Positions 50,049 to 58,760 of a DNA stretch of 64,000 bases are shown here, one piece after another. The translations under genes were made by a program, and so were the position numbers. Position 1 is the stretch's first letter, and every line of letters begins with the position of its first letter. The stretch covers positions 186,001 to 250,000 of the forward strand of contig NZ_JAMXQS010000002.1 of NCBI RefSeq assembly GCF_024053505.1, written 5' to 3'. This DNA is from Mesorhizobium liriopis. Its GTDB lineage: Bacteria; Pseudomonadota; Alphaproteobacteria; Rhizobiales; Rhizobiaceae. A model generated the notes under the pieces. It saw nothing but the letters and a program-made list of their open reading frames with translations. It was not told the origin of the DNA and did not search any database.

Positions 50049-50750
50049 TCAAACGGATCGCATCAGCCCGCCATCGACGCGCAGGCTCTGGCCGGTGATG
50101 TAGCCGGCACCTTCGGAGACCAGAAAGGAAACGGTGGCGGCGATCTCTTCCGCCTTGCCGTAGCGCTGCATCGGCACGCTTTCGCGGCGTTCTTCGGTGC
50201 CGGGGAGGCTGTCGATCCAGCCGGGCAGCACATTGTTCATGCGCACATTGTCCCTGGCATGAGCATCGGCGAAGAGCTTGGAATAGGCGGCAAGGCCCGC
50301 GCGCGCGACCGCCGATGTGGGAAACATCGCGCTTGGTTCGGACACCCAGGCAGTCGAAATATTGACGATCGCACCCGCCTTCTGCGCGATCATCACGGGG
50401 GTGACGAGCCGCGTGGCGCGGACCACGTTGAGAAAATAGACGTCGAACGCCTGATGCCACTGTTCGTCGGTGATGTCGAGGATCGGCGCGCGGGGACCAT
50501 GGCCCGCGCTGTTCACCAGGACATCGACGCGGCCCCATTTTTCGAGCGCGACGTCGAGCAGGCGCTTGAGGTCATCATTCGACTGGTTGGAGCCGGTGAC
50601 GCCGACACCGCCGAGTTCGAGGGCCAGGGCCTCGCCCTTGCCGGATGAGGACAGGATCGCAACCTTGAATCCGTCTTCGGCGAGCCGCCGCGCGGAGGCC
50701 GCGCCCATGCCCGAACCGCCTGCGGTGATGATGGCAACCTTTTCGCTCAT
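50049..50750 (-). CDS. Short-chain dehydrogenase/reductase-like protein with altered catalytic site
   Basis: A 233-residue SDR. The cofactor motif TAGGSGMGAASA is intact and NSAGHGPRAPI is the NNAG-like block. The catalytic Ser is in NISTAW (Ser132). The YxxxK pair that should follow 13 residues later is absent: the matching positions are Thr145 and Ala149 (MFPTSAVARAGLAAYSK). The ending LVSEGAGYITGQSLRVDGG is normal. Cofactor binding is likely but standard dehydrogenase chemistry is not. Confidence 0.85.
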   Translation of the reverse strand: MSEKVAIITAGGSGMGAASARRLAEDGFKVAILSSSGKGEALALELGGVGVTGSNQSNDDLKRLLDVALEKWGRVDVLVNSAGHGPRAPILDITDEQWHQAFDVYFLNVVRATRLVTPVMIAQKAGAIVNISTAWVSEPSAMFPTSAVARAGLAAYSKLFADAHARDNVRMNNVLPGWIDSLPGTEERRESVPMQRYGKAEEIAATVSFLVSEGAGYITGQSLRVDGGLMRSV

Positions 50751-50778
50751 ATGATCCCTCCTGATTGGGGAGACAGCC

Positions 50779-51243
50779 TTAAGTGTCCGCCGGCTTTTGC
50801 GCGAGGTGTTCGTTGTAGAAGCGCGGGTCGCCCGTCACTTCCTCGCCGATCCAGTCGGGCAGCGAAACGGCGTGGGTTTCAGAGGGTAGCTCGACCTCGG
50901 CCAGCACAAGCCCGGCATTCACCCCTTCAAAGACATCCACTTCCCATTTGAGGTCGCCCAGCACCACGTCGTGGCGCGTCTTCTGCAGGCGCGGGCCTCC
51001 GGAAAGCGCGATCATCGCCTCGGCGTCCGATACGGGGATCGGATATTCGAACTCCGAACGGCTCAGGCCTTTCTCCGCGCTCTTGACTGTCAGGAACGCC
51101 GTCTGGCTGTCGCGGATGCGCAGGCGGATCGAGAGGCCCGGGGCGGCGCCGAGATAGGCCTGGACGATATGCGAGAGGCGGGAAACGTTTTCGCGCCAGC
51201 CTTCATGCCGCACGAGAAACTTGCGTTCGATCTCCTGCGCCAT
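50779..51243 (-). CDS. CYTH-domain (triphosphate tunnel) protein
   Basis: A 154-residue triphosphate-tunnel metalloenzyme. The opening motif EIERKFLV is the ExExK of the CYTH fold, with basic tunnel residues in SIRLRIRD, AFLTVKS and KTRHDVV and acidic residues in EFEYPI, WEVDVFEG and LAEVELPS. These enzymes hydrolyse tripolyphosphate or ATP. It is overlapped by the CHAD gene upstream. Confidence 0.9.
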   Translation of the reverse strand: MAQEIERKFLVRHEGWRENVSRLSHIVQAYLGAAPGLSIRLRIRDSQTAFLTVKSAEKGLSRSEFEYPIPVSDAEAMIALSGGPRLQKTRHDVVLGDLKWEVDVFEGVNAGLVLAEVELPSETHAVSLPDWIGEEVTGDPRFYNEHLAQKPADT

Positions 51244-52150
51244 CCGCTTTCTCGCTCCGTTTGCGCCAGTCGGTCCAATAGCTCTCGATGCGTGAAACCA
51301 ATGCCTTGGGCTTTTCCACGAAGAGCTCGCCGCCCATGGCAAGCGCCTGCCGACCGAGCGCCTGTTCGCGCGTCAGGAGAACGTCGTGCAGCACGTCGCG
51401 ACCCTCCAGATTGCCGAACAGCTCGCTTTCGGTTTCGAGGCCCAGGCGGAACACCGACATGTCGTGCTGCTGGCCCAGGAGCTCGCCCAGCTCGTTGGCG
51501 AGATCGCGCTGGCCGCCGAGCAGATGCGGGGCCCCGTCGCGCATTAGGCAGAGATGGTAGAAATGCGCCTTCACGGCCTTGCGCCAGTCGTGGAATGTTT
51601 CGGCGTCGTCGCTGTGCGAAAGCGCGCGCATGTCGTCGCGGCCGCGCTTGTAGATGATCTGGAACCCTTCGCGCAGCGCGCCGAAATTCTTGGTGCTCAG
51701 CTTCCAGCCCTCGGCGCGGCTGCGGAGAGCCGTGAAAGCCGTGCGGAAGCTTTCGAGGGCTTCCTCGCGATCGACTTCGGCTGTCATCTTTTCGGCGCGG
51801 GCCTTGATGGCACTCTGGAAGCGGTCGAGCTTGCGCTGACTCAGGCGCGCCTTCAGTTCGTCCTCGATGGCTCCGAATGTCTCGCCCATCACCTCGGCAT
51901 CGCGCAGGAGGGACAGGCCCTGTGCCGCGTCGCGAATGGCGGCGTTCTCGTGGGCGTAAGCGTCGAAGGACGGGCGCACGAGGCGTAACAGGGCGCGCAG
52001 GCGCTTGGAACGCTTGCGGACGCTGTGAATGGCTTTTTCATGCGCGATCAATCCGCCGAGTTCGGCGAGCGCCGTGTCGATCTGGTCGAGCGCGATGCGG
52101 CGGACAGCGCTTTGGACATGTCTGTCGTCCGCCATGAATTTGAATGCCAC
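51203..52150 (-). CDS. CHAD-domain protein
   Basis: A 315-residue all-alpha CHAD protein with conserved histidine-containing basic helices: KAIHSVRKRSKRLRALLRLV and FHDWRKAVKAHFYHLCLMR. CHAD domains bind inorganic polyphosphate through these basic faces and are often paired or fused with CYTH. Here the two genes are adjacent and overlap by 41 bases, giving a split CYTH/CHAD unit. It is divergent from the phytase-like gene with a Pho box between. Confidence 0.9.
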   Translation of the reverse strand: MAFKFMADDRHVQSAVRRIALDQIDTALAELGGLIAHEKAIHSVRKRSKRLRALLRLVRPSFDAYAHENAAIRDAAQGLSLLRDAEVMGETFGAIEDELKARLSQRKLDRFQSAIKARAEKMTAEVDREEALESFRTAFTALRSRAEGWKLSTKNFGALREGFQIIYKRGRDDMRALSHSDDAETFHDWRKAVKAHFYHLCLMRDGAPHLLGGQRDLANELGELLGQQHDMSVFRLGLETESELFGNLEGRDVLHDVLLTREQALGRQALAMGGELFVEKPKALVSRIESYWTDWRKRSEKADGAGDRTQVSRAA

Positions 52151-52236
52151 GGGAAACTCCTTCTCGCGGAACGCCTAAGGGATCAGCCTGCGAAAAGGTT
52201 GCAAACCAGGCCAGCGCACGGAGACAGCGCACCGTT

Positions 52237-52254
52237 CTGTCACGCTCCTGTCAT
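52237..52254 (+). promoter_or_regulatory. PhoB (Pho) box
   Basis: CTGTCAC-GCTC-CTGTCAT matches the 18-bp Pho box, two CTGTCA(T/C) heptamers separated by four bases. It lies 47 bases upstream of the phytase-like start and 87 bases from the divergent CHAD start. Phosphate starvation control of the phytase-like gene, and possibly of CHAD/CYTH, is inferred. Confidence 0.75.
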
Positions 52255-52300
52255 GGGCGGAACGGATAGGCAGAACCTTCTTTCCAAGGGGTCTCTGTTC

Positions 52301-54481
52301 ATGCGCCATCGCGTTCTCCCGCCGCTCGCCACCGCACTGCTCGCCGCTTCCGCCCTCCCGGCTTCGGCTGACCCGTTCTTCGACCGGGTGGCGACTTTCA
52401 TGGCGCACAGCAATGTCGAGGGCGAGGCGGATAAGCCGGCGGTGGCCGAGATCATCTCGGCGAATGCGGACGGCACGCTGCTCGTTTACACCGACGCCGC
52501 CGGAAAACGCGTCGGCATGATCGACATCAACGATCCGGCGAACCCCAAGCCCCTCGGCACGGTGGCGGTGGGCGGGGAGCCGACTTCCGTGAAGATCGTG
52601 GGCACCACGGCCTATGTGGCGGTGGACACGTCCGAAAGCTTCACGAAGCCCACCGGCAAGCTCTTGGCGGTCGACACAAGCGCGAAGAGTGTCGCCAAGG
52701 AGTGCGAACTGCCCGGCCAGCCGGACTCGGTGGCGGCTGCCAAGGACGGCGCGTTCCTGGCGATTGCGATGGAAAACCAGCGCGACGAGGAGACGAACGA
52801 CGGCAACCTGCCGCAGCTGCCCGCCGGCTCGTTGGTGACGGTGGCGCTGGATGGTGCTGCGCTCGACTGCGCCAGGATCAACGAGATCGCACTGACCGGT
52901 CTCGCATCGGTCGCGGGCGAAGACCCCGAGCCGGAATTCGTGGATATCAACGAGCGGGGCGAGATCGTCGTCACGCTGCAGGAAAACAATGCGGTCGTTC
53001 TCGTGGACGGCAAGACCGGCAAGGTCACCGGCAACTGGGATGCGGGCCGTGTCGATCTCGACAGGATCGACACGGAAAAGGACGGCGTCATCCGTCTGGA
53101 CGGCAAGATGGAGAACGTCGCGCGCGAGCCCGATGGCGTGGCATGGCTCGGCAATGACCGTGTGGTGACGGCGAACGAGGGCGATTGGAAGGGCGGCACG
53201 CGCGGCTTCACGATTTTTTTGCGCGACGGCACCGTGCAGTTCGATCCGGGCAACAGCCTGGAGCATGCGGTGGTGGCGCTTGGCCATTACCCTGAGAAGC
53301 GCAACAAGAAGGGCATCGAGATCGAGGGCGTGGCGACCGGCACTTACGGCGACGAACAGCTGATCTTCGTCGGCTCCGAGCGCGCGTCCGTGGTGGCCGT
53401 TTACCGCGATCGCGAAGGGGCCGATCCGGACTTGTTGCAGGTCCTGCCCGGCGGCATCGGACCGGAAGGCCTGTTGGCGATCCCGAGCCGCAACCTGTTC
53501 GTGACGGCGACCGAAACCGACCTCACGGAAGATGGCGGCATCGGGGGGCAGGTGGTGATCTATCAACGTGCCGAGCGCGCGGCGCCGGCCTATCCGACGA
53601 TTGCATCGGAACTGGGCGAGACCGGCCTGCCCATCCCCTGGGGCGCGCTGTCCGGCCTGGCCGCCGACAAGGCGACGCCCGGCCGCCTTTATGCGGTGAC
53701 CGACAGCGCCTATGGCAAGGCACCGCGCATTTTGACCATCGACGCCACCCGCACACCCGCCGCGATCACGGCCGAGATGACGGTGACCAAGGATGGCAAG
53801 ACGGCGGAAGACCTCGACCTCGAAGGCATCGCGGTGGCGGCCGATGGCGGCTTCTGGCTAGCCTCGGAAGGCAATGCCAAAGGGCGCAAGAATCTGCTCC
53901 TGAAAGTCGATGCGAAGGGCGCGGTGCAGGACGAGATCGCGCTGCCTGCCGAAGTCGAGGCGACTGCGACCGCGTCCGGTTATGAGGGCGTGACGGTGAC
54001 CGGCGAGGGCGACGCCACCACCGTCTGGCTCGCCCAGCAGCGGCCGTGGAAGGGGGACGCCGAGGACGAGGTGAAGCTTTTCGCCTTCAAGCCGGCTTCA
54101 AAGGAATGGGGCGCGGTGCGCTACAAGCTCGAGCCCAAGGGCGAGGGCTGGGTGGGCCTGTCCGAGATCACCGCCGACAATGACCGCGTCATCCTGATCG
54201 AGCGCGACAATCAGATCGGGAGCAAGGCCAAGCTCAAGCGCTTGTATGCGGTGCCGATGAGCGAGATGAAGCCCGCACCGCTGGGTGGCGAGTTGCCGCT
54301 CGTGTCGAAGGCGATAGCGCACGACTTCCTGCCGGAGCTTCAGGCGCCGAAGGGCTATGTGCTCGACAAGATCGAAGGCTTCGCGCTGGACAAGGACGGC
54401 AATGGCTTCGCGGTCACCGATAATGACGGCGTGGACGACGCATCCGGCGAAACGCAGTTCCTGCGGCTGGGCCGGCTGTAA
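52301..54481 (+). CDS. Secreted phytase/esterase-like beta-propeller protein
   Basis: A 726-residue exported protein with a signal peptide (MRHRVLPPLATALLAASALPASA). Region about 40-400 has repeated propeller strands (LVYTDAAGKRVGMIDI, VVLVDGKTGKVTG). Region about 450-720 matches the esterase-like-activity-of-phytase family (PWGALSGLAADKATPGRLYAV, DLDLEGIAVAADGGFWLASE, KIEGFALDKDGNGFAVTDND). The acidic clusters could bind calcium. With the Pho box and the CYTH/CHAD genes it fits a phosphate-scavenging role; enzymatic activity on phytate is not proven by sequence. Confidence 0.87.
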   Translation: MRHRVLPPLATALLAASALPASADPFFDRVATFMAHSNVEGEADKPAVAEIISANADGTLLVYTDAAGKRVGMIDINDPANPKPLGTVAVGGEPTSVKIVGTTAYVAVDTSESFTKPTGKLLAVDTSAKSVAKECELPGQPDSVAAAKDGAFLAIAMENQRDEETNDGNLPQLPAGSLVTVALDGAALDCARINEIALTGLASVAGEDPEPEFVDINERGEIVVTLQENNAVVLVDGKTGKVTGNWDAGRVDLDRIDTEKDGVIRLDGKMENVAREPDGVAWLGNDRVVTANEGDWKGGTRGFTIFLRDGTVQFDPGNSLEHAVVALGHYPEKRNKKGIEIEGVATGTYGDEQLIFVGSERASVVAVYRDREGADPDLLQVLPGGIGPEGLLAIPSRNLFVTATETDLTEDGGIGGQVVIYQRAERAAPAYPTIASELGETGLPIPWGALSGLAADKATPGRLYAVTDSAYGKAPRILTIDATRTPAAITAEMTVTKDGKTAEDLDLEGIAVAADGGFWLASEGNAKGRKNLLLKVDAKGAVQDEIALPAEVEATATASGYEGVTVTGEGDATTVWLAQQRPWKGDAEDEVKLFAFKPASKEWGAVRYKLEPKGEGWVGLSEITADNDRVILIERDNQIGSKAKLKRLYAVPMSEMKPAPLGGELPLVSKAIAHDFLPELQAPKGYVLDKIEGFALDKDGNGFAVTDNDGVDDASGETQFLRLGRL

Positions 54482-54502
54482 GGATCGGAAAGGCGGCGCG
54501 GC

Positions 54503-55024
54503 TCACGCGGAGCCGGGTTGCCCATCAAGCGCTTCGAGAAACGTCACCGCCTCGCCGGCGCCCATGGTACGGGCCATGGAAAGCGCGGTGGCGCCTTCGG
54601 GCGTGCTGGCGTCAGCCTCCGCGCCACGGTCGAGCAAGAGGCGCATGGCCTCGACGCGGTTGAACATCGCGGCCATCATCAAGGGCGTGCGGCCGTCCGG
54701 CCCCGCCCCATCGACGGCAGCACCGCCGTCCAGGAGCGCTTCGATCACCGCCACCTCGCCTTTGAAGGCAGCGCCCGCCAGCGGCGTCTGGCCGCGATCA
54801 TTGGTGCGGTCGGGATCGGCCTGGCGCTCGAGCAGCATGCGCACCGTCTCGGCGTGCCCGTTATAGCTCGCGAGCATCACGAGGCTGTCGCCTTTTTCGT
54901 TGGACAGGTTGGGCGGCAGGCCCTGGTCGAGGAAGCGGGCGAGCGTGTCCGTGTCACCGGCGCGCGCGGCCTGGAAGATGCGTGCGGCGAGTTCCGCCAT
55001 CGCTTCCGCTTCGCTGCTCTCCAT
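54503..55024 (-). CDS. Ankyrin-repeat protein
   Basis: A 173-residue protein built from about four ankyrin repeats. Clear ones are GDSLVMLASYNGHAETVRML, GQTPLAGAAFKGEVAVIEAL and GRTPLMMAAMFNRVEAMRLL, with a final truncated GATALSMARTMGAGEAV. No signal or membrane segment, so a cytoplasmic binding protein. It is convergent with the phytase-like gene. Confidence 0.9.
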   Translation of the reverse strand: MESSEAEAMAELAARIFQAARAGDTDTLARFLDQGLPPNLSNEKGDSLVMLASYNGHAETVRMLLERQADPDRTNDRGQTPLAGAAFKGEVAVIEALLDGGAAVDGAGPDGRTPLMMAAMFNRVEAMRLLLDRGAEADASTPEGATALSMARTMGAGEAVTFLEALDGQPGSA

Positions 55025-55091
55025 CGCACGTGCCTCGCTTGTTGAACGCTTGGAGCCTATCGCCAAAGCCGGCGCGCGCTTCAAGGGTGGA

Positions 55092-55568
55092 TCACGTGTT
55101 TTGCGCCTTCAGCCGCCCGATCGCCTCGGCCTGCAACGAATTGGGCGCCATCTCCATGAATTCGATGCGGTTGCCGTCGGGGTCTTCGATCCAGGCCTGG
55201 CGGTTGCGGTCGAGGCCTGTGTTGATGGCGTTGCCATGCGTCGGGCGCAACTCGCCATCCTGCCAGATGAACACGGTTTCACCAGTTAGGCGGATCTGGT
55301 CGAGAACCGGTTCCAGCCTGTCCACAGTCAGGCAGATGTGGTGGATGCCATTGGCCTTCGGCCCCGAAGTACGCTCGGTTTCGGCTTCCGGAAAAATCTC
55401 CAGATACTGCGTGTCGGTGATCCGGAGATAGATCAGGAACAGGCTCCCATCATCGTGAAACAGACGCATCATTTCTAGAAAACCAAGTGAATCCCGATAG
55501 AAGCGAAGTGTTCGCTCGACATCGCGAACCTTGATGGCAACATGGCCGATCCCGCTGATCCCTTGCAT
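55092..55568 (-). CDS. VOC-family glyoxalase-like protein
   Basis: A 158-residue vicinal-oxygen-chelate protein: SGIGHVAIKVRDVERTLRFY with a metal His, LEIFPEAE with a Glu, then GIHHICLTVD with a His and DPDGNRIEFME with a Glu. These four ligands fit glyoxalase I or methylmalonyl-CoA-epimerase-like proteins. It differs in sequence from the protein at 36058. Substrate unknown. Confidence 0.87.
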   Translation of the reverse strand: MQGISGIGHVAIKVRDVERTLRFYRDSLGFLEMMRLFHDDGSLFLIYLRITDTQYLEIFPEAETERTSGPKANGIHHICLTVDRLEPVLDQIRLTGETVFIWQDGELRPTHGNAINTGLDRNRQAWIEDPDGNRIEFMEMAPNSLQAEAIGRLKAQNT

Positions 55569-55695
55569 GTGGCGTTCCTCCCGGTTATGCCGAACACCAT
55601 GGTAGCGGATGGGAGGAGGAGTCCAAGCCCATTCGCTTCCGGTTTCGCAAAGCCGATCCAGCCGCCTTGAGACGGCAAGCGGAAAAGGCGATGTG

Positions 55696-55709
55696 TGAAA
55701 TCGGTTTCA
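55696..55709. promoter_or_regulatory. LacI-type operator upstream of the glycoasparagine transport genes
   Basis: TGAAATCGGTTTCA has complementary TGAAA/TTTCA arms around a CG-containing centre, and ends 14 bases before the first permease start. It is the most likely site for the LacI regulator encoded at 59585-60619. Confidence 0.6.
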
Positions 55710-55723
55710 ATCGGTGAGGGCGC

Positions 55724-56395
55724 TTGCGGTTCGACCTTTCCATTCTTTGGCCCCATCTTCCCTTCCTGTGGAAGGGCGCGGTGCTGTCGGCGGAAGTCTG
55801 CCTGCTCGCCATTATCGGCAGCGTGGTGCTCGGCGCGCTTGTGGCGATTGCGCGGACATCCTCGGCCAAACCCCTGCGCTGGCTGGCGCTGGCCTATGTC
55901 GATCTCTTCCGCAACGTGCCGTTTCTGGTGCAGCTTTTCTTCTTTTATTACGGCCTGCCCGAGCTCGGCATCTATATCGACGCCTTCACCACGGGCGTGA
56001 TCGCACTCTCGATCGCAGGTGGCGCGTTCGCGTCCGATGCGATCCGCTCCGGCATCCTCGCCATCGAGCCCGGCATCATTGAAGCGGCTGAAGTCAGCGG
56101 CCTGTCTCGCCGCGTGATCTTCACCAGGATCGTACTGCCCATCGCGTTGCGCACGGCGATCAGGCCCCTCGGCGCGGTTCTGGTCAACATGATCCTGACC
56201 TCCTCGATCCTGTCGGCCATCACGCTCAACGAGCTGACGGGCAGCGGGCGCATCGTGGCATCCGACACGTTCCGCCCCTTCGAGGTCTATGCGGTGCTTC
56301 TCGTCTTCTACGCGGCCCTCACTTACGCCGTGTCGATCGCGGTGAACCTTTTGCATGTGCGGCTCAATCGCGGCATTTCGCAGGACGTGGCCTGA
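55724..56395 (+). CDS. Amino-acid-type (HAAT) ABC transporter permease 1, TTG start
   Basis: A 223-residue permease of the HisM/GlnP type with about five helices and the EAA loop GIIEAAEVSGLSRRVIFTRI. The start is TTG (55724) with a GAGGG site; there is no ATG before the first helix. Its stop shares bases with the ATG of permease 2, so they are translated as a pair. Confidence 0.93.
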   Translation: MRFDLSILWPHLPFLWKGAVLSAEVCLLAIIGSVVLGALVAIARTSSAKPLRWLALAYVDLFRNVPFLVQLFFFYYGLPELGIYIDAFTTGVIALSIAGGAFASDAIRSGILAIEPGIIEAAEVSGLSRRVIFTRIVLPIALRTAIRPLGAVLVNMILTSSILSAITLNELTGSGRIVASDTFRPFEVYAVLLVFYAALTYAVSIAVNLLHVRLNRGISQDVA

Positions 56396-57066
56396 TGCGC
56401 TATTCGTCCTTCACCCCTTACGACATCGTTCTTTTGCTTCAGGGCTTGGGCGTCAGCGTCGGGCTGTTTCTCGCGACCTCGCTGATCGGCCTGCTCCTTG
56501 GCACGGTCTGGGCCGTGATCCGCTACTATCGCGTGCCGGGCCTGTGGCAGCTGATGTCCTTCTTGGCCGAGCTCTTGAAGAACTCGCCGGTGCTGGTGCA
56601 GCTCTTTCTGGTGTTTTTCGGCTTTCCGGCCTTTTTCCGGGTCAACATGACGCCGGTCGAGGCCGCGACCTTGACGCTTTCACTCAACACAGCGGCCTTT
56701 GTTTATGTGATCGCGGTGTCGGCCGTGGAATCGGTCGGCCGAGACCAGATCGAGGCCGCGCGTGTATTCGGCCTCTCCCGCTGGCAGGTCTTGCGCCATG
56801 TGATCGGCCCGCAGGCCTCCGCTTTCGCGGTCGGTCCGCTGGTGGCGCTTCTCGTCAACCAGTTGCAGGTCACCTCGCTGATCTCGGTGATCGGCGTGGT
56901 CGATCTCACCAAGGTCGGCAACATCCTGAACTTGCGCACGCTCAAGCCCTTCATCGTCTGGACCGTGGTCGGGCTCCTTTATTACGCGGCTGCGAAGCTG
57001 ATCGCGATGCTTGGCACGCGTCTCGAAAACCGCCTGCGCGCCCACAGCGCTTGGAAAGGCCTCTAG
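56395..57066 (+). CDS. Amino-acid-type ABC transporter permease 2
   Basis: A 223-residue HisQ/HisM-type permease with about five helices and EAA loop DQIEAARVFGLSRWQVLRHV. The motif ELLKNSPVLVQLFLVFFGFP is typical of this family. Together with the 55724 product it forms the membrane channel. Confidence 0.94.
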   Translation: MRYSSFTPYDIVLLLQGLGVSVGLFLATSLIGLLLGTVWAVIRYYRVPGLWQLMSFLAELLKNSPVLVQLFLVFFGFPAFFRVNMTPVEAATLTLSLNTAAFVYVIAVSAVESVGRDQIEAARVFGLSRWQVLRHVIGPQASAFAVGPLVALLVNQLQVTSLISVIGVVDLTKVGNILNLRTLKPFIVWTVVGLLYYAAAKLIAMLGTRLENRLRAHSAWKGL

Positions 57067-57067
57067 C

Positions 57068-57802
57068 ATGCTCAAAGCGGAAAATGTGCGGAAGGTCTTC
57101 GGGTCGACGGTGGTGCTCGATGGCGTGAACCTTTCGGTTCAACCCGGCGAGGTCGTGTCGATCCTGGGCTCGTCGGGCTCGGGGAAGTCCACGCTGATCC
57201 GCTGCATCAACGGGCTCGAAAAGCTTGATGGCGGGCGCATCACGGTGGACGAGTTCGACGTGTCGAAGCCGCGTGAACTGGCGGAAGCGCGCAAGCGCTC
57301 CGGCACCGTGTTCCAGCTCTTCAATCTCTACCCGCATATGACCGCGCTTCAGAACATCACGCTGGCCCCGATCCAGGTGCTGCAGCAGCCGAAGGCTGAG
57401 GCCGAGCGGAAAGCGCGCGCGCTCTTGGCGCAGGTGGGGCTGGGCGATCGCGGCGACGCCTATCCTGCCCAGCTTTCCGGCGGCCAGCGCCAGCGCGTCG
57501 GCATCTGCCGGGCGCTCGCGATGGAGCCGCGCTATCTGCTTCTCGACGAGGTGACGAGCGCGCTCGACCCCGAAATGACCGCGGATGTGCTGGGCATTCT
57601 CGCCGACCTCGCGCGAGGCGGCACCACCATGGTCTTCGTCACCCACGAGATCGAGTTCGCCCGCCAGATCTCGAACCGCATCGTGTTCCTCGACAAGGGC
57701 AAGCTCGTGGTGGACCTGCCCACGGCGGCCTTCTTCAGCGCCAAGGGCGGCATGGCCGTGCCGCGCATCGCACAGTTCCTGTCCAAGATGAGAAAAGACT
57801 GA
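57068..57802 (+). CDS. Amino-acid-type ABC transporter ATP-binding protein
   Basis: A 244-residue GlnQ/HisP-like ATPase. Walker A is ILGSSGSGKST, with Q-loop in VFQLFNLYPHMT, signature LSGGQRQRVGICRAL, Walker B LLLDEVTSALD and H-loop FVTHEIEFARQ. The ATG at 57068 sits one base after the permease stop. Confidence 0.95.
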   Translation: MLKAENVRKVFGSTVVLDGVNLSVQPGEVVSILGSSGSGKSTLIRCINGLEKLDGGRITVDEFDVSKPRELAEARKRSGTVFQLFNLYPHMTALQNITLAPIQVLQQPKAEAERKARALLAQVGLGDRGDAYPAQLSGGQRQRVGICRALAMEPRYLLLDEVTSALDPEMTADVLGILADLARGGTTMVFVTHEIEFARQISNRIVFLDKGKLVVDLPTAAFFSAKGGMAVPRIAQFLSKMRKD

Positions 57803-57807
57803 CATTC

Positions 57808-58725
57808 ATGCTTCTTCTGGCCAATGCCGAAGCCTGGGCGGGTTTCGCCACAAGCGTCGATCTCTTGAAGAAAGGTGACACGAGCCTCGACGCGATGGTC
57901 GCGGGCATCGCCAAGGTCGAGCAGGAGGAAAAGGTCCGCAGCGTCGGCTATGGCGGCTGGCCCAACATGCTCGGCCGCATGGAGTTCGACGCGGGCGTGA
58001 TGGATGGCACGACGCGCGAGGTGGGCGCGGTGGGTGCCGTGCCCGACACGATCCCCGTGGCCCGATTGGCCCTCGAAGTGATGCGCCGCCTGCCGCATGT
58101 GATGCTGACGGGTGACGGCGCGCGCCGCTTTGCGACCGAGATCGGCATGCCGCATGACGAGACGCTTCTGGACGACAGCCGCCGCGTCTGGTGGGAGCGG
58201 CTCGAAAAGGAACTCTCGCCGGAAGACATCAGGCGGTTTCCCGACATTCCGCTGGCTCCCTTGAGCCGGACCATCACCGACCCCGAGCGCGTGCGCGACA
58301 CCACGGTGTTTCTTTGCGCCGACCCGGCACGCGGTATTCACGCGGCGACCTCGACCTCCGGCTGGGCCTGGAAATATCCAGGGCGGCTGGGCGACTCGCC
58401 CATTCCTGGCGCGGGCTTTTATGCCGACAGCCGCTATGGCGCGGCCGCCTGCACGCATACGGGCGAGATGACTATGCGCTGCGGCACCGCGCGTACGATC
58501 GTGCTGGCGCTCAAGCTCGGCTATTCGTTGCGTGACGCCGTGCAATTGGCCGTGGACGAACTGGCCGATCTGACCGATGGTTTCCTCGCCGGCGTCGTGA
58601 TCCACGCGGTGGATGCGAAGGGCGGCCACGAGGTGGTGAATTTCCGGTGCGAGGGCGAAATCCGCTTCTGGTTCTGGGAAGACGGCATGGCCGAGCCCGA
58701 GCTTCGGCCCGCCCGAGAACTCTGA
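57808..58725 (+). CDS. N4-(beta-N-acetylglucosaminyl)-L-asparaginase-like Ntn hydrolase
   Basis: A 305-residue N-terminal-nucleophile hydrolase of the glycosylasparaginase family. The signature SVGYGGWPN and the maturation region around RDTTVFLCAD predict autocleavage before Thr165 (usual motif HDTIG). The downstream ATSTSGWAWKYPGRLGDSPI and the following GAGFYAD give the GTSTGG...PGRVGDSPIPGAG pattern that binds substrate. There is no signal peptide, so hydrolysis of GlcNAc-Asn to aspartate, ammonia and GlcNAc would occur in the cytosol after import. Substrate specificity is inferred from the family and the neighbouring GlcNAc-type kinase. Confidence 0.87.
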   Translation: MLLLANAEAWAGFATSVDLLKKGDTSLDAMVAGIAKVEQEEKVRSVGYGGWPNMLGRMEFDAGVMDGTTREVGAVGAVPDTIPVARLALEVMRRLPHVMLTGDGARRFATEIGMPHDETLLDDSRRVWWERLEKELSPEDIRRFPDIPLAPLSRTITDPERVRDTTVFLCADPARGIHAATSTSGWAWKYPGRLGDSPIPGAGFYADSRYGAAACTHTGEMTMRCGTARTIVLALKLGYSLRDAVQLAVDELADLTDGFLAGVVIHAVDAKGGHEVVNFRCEGEIRFWFWEDGMAEPELRPAREL

Positions 58726-58760
58726 CGCGTCGTTTCTGAATCATGAAAAGGGGAAAGTGC

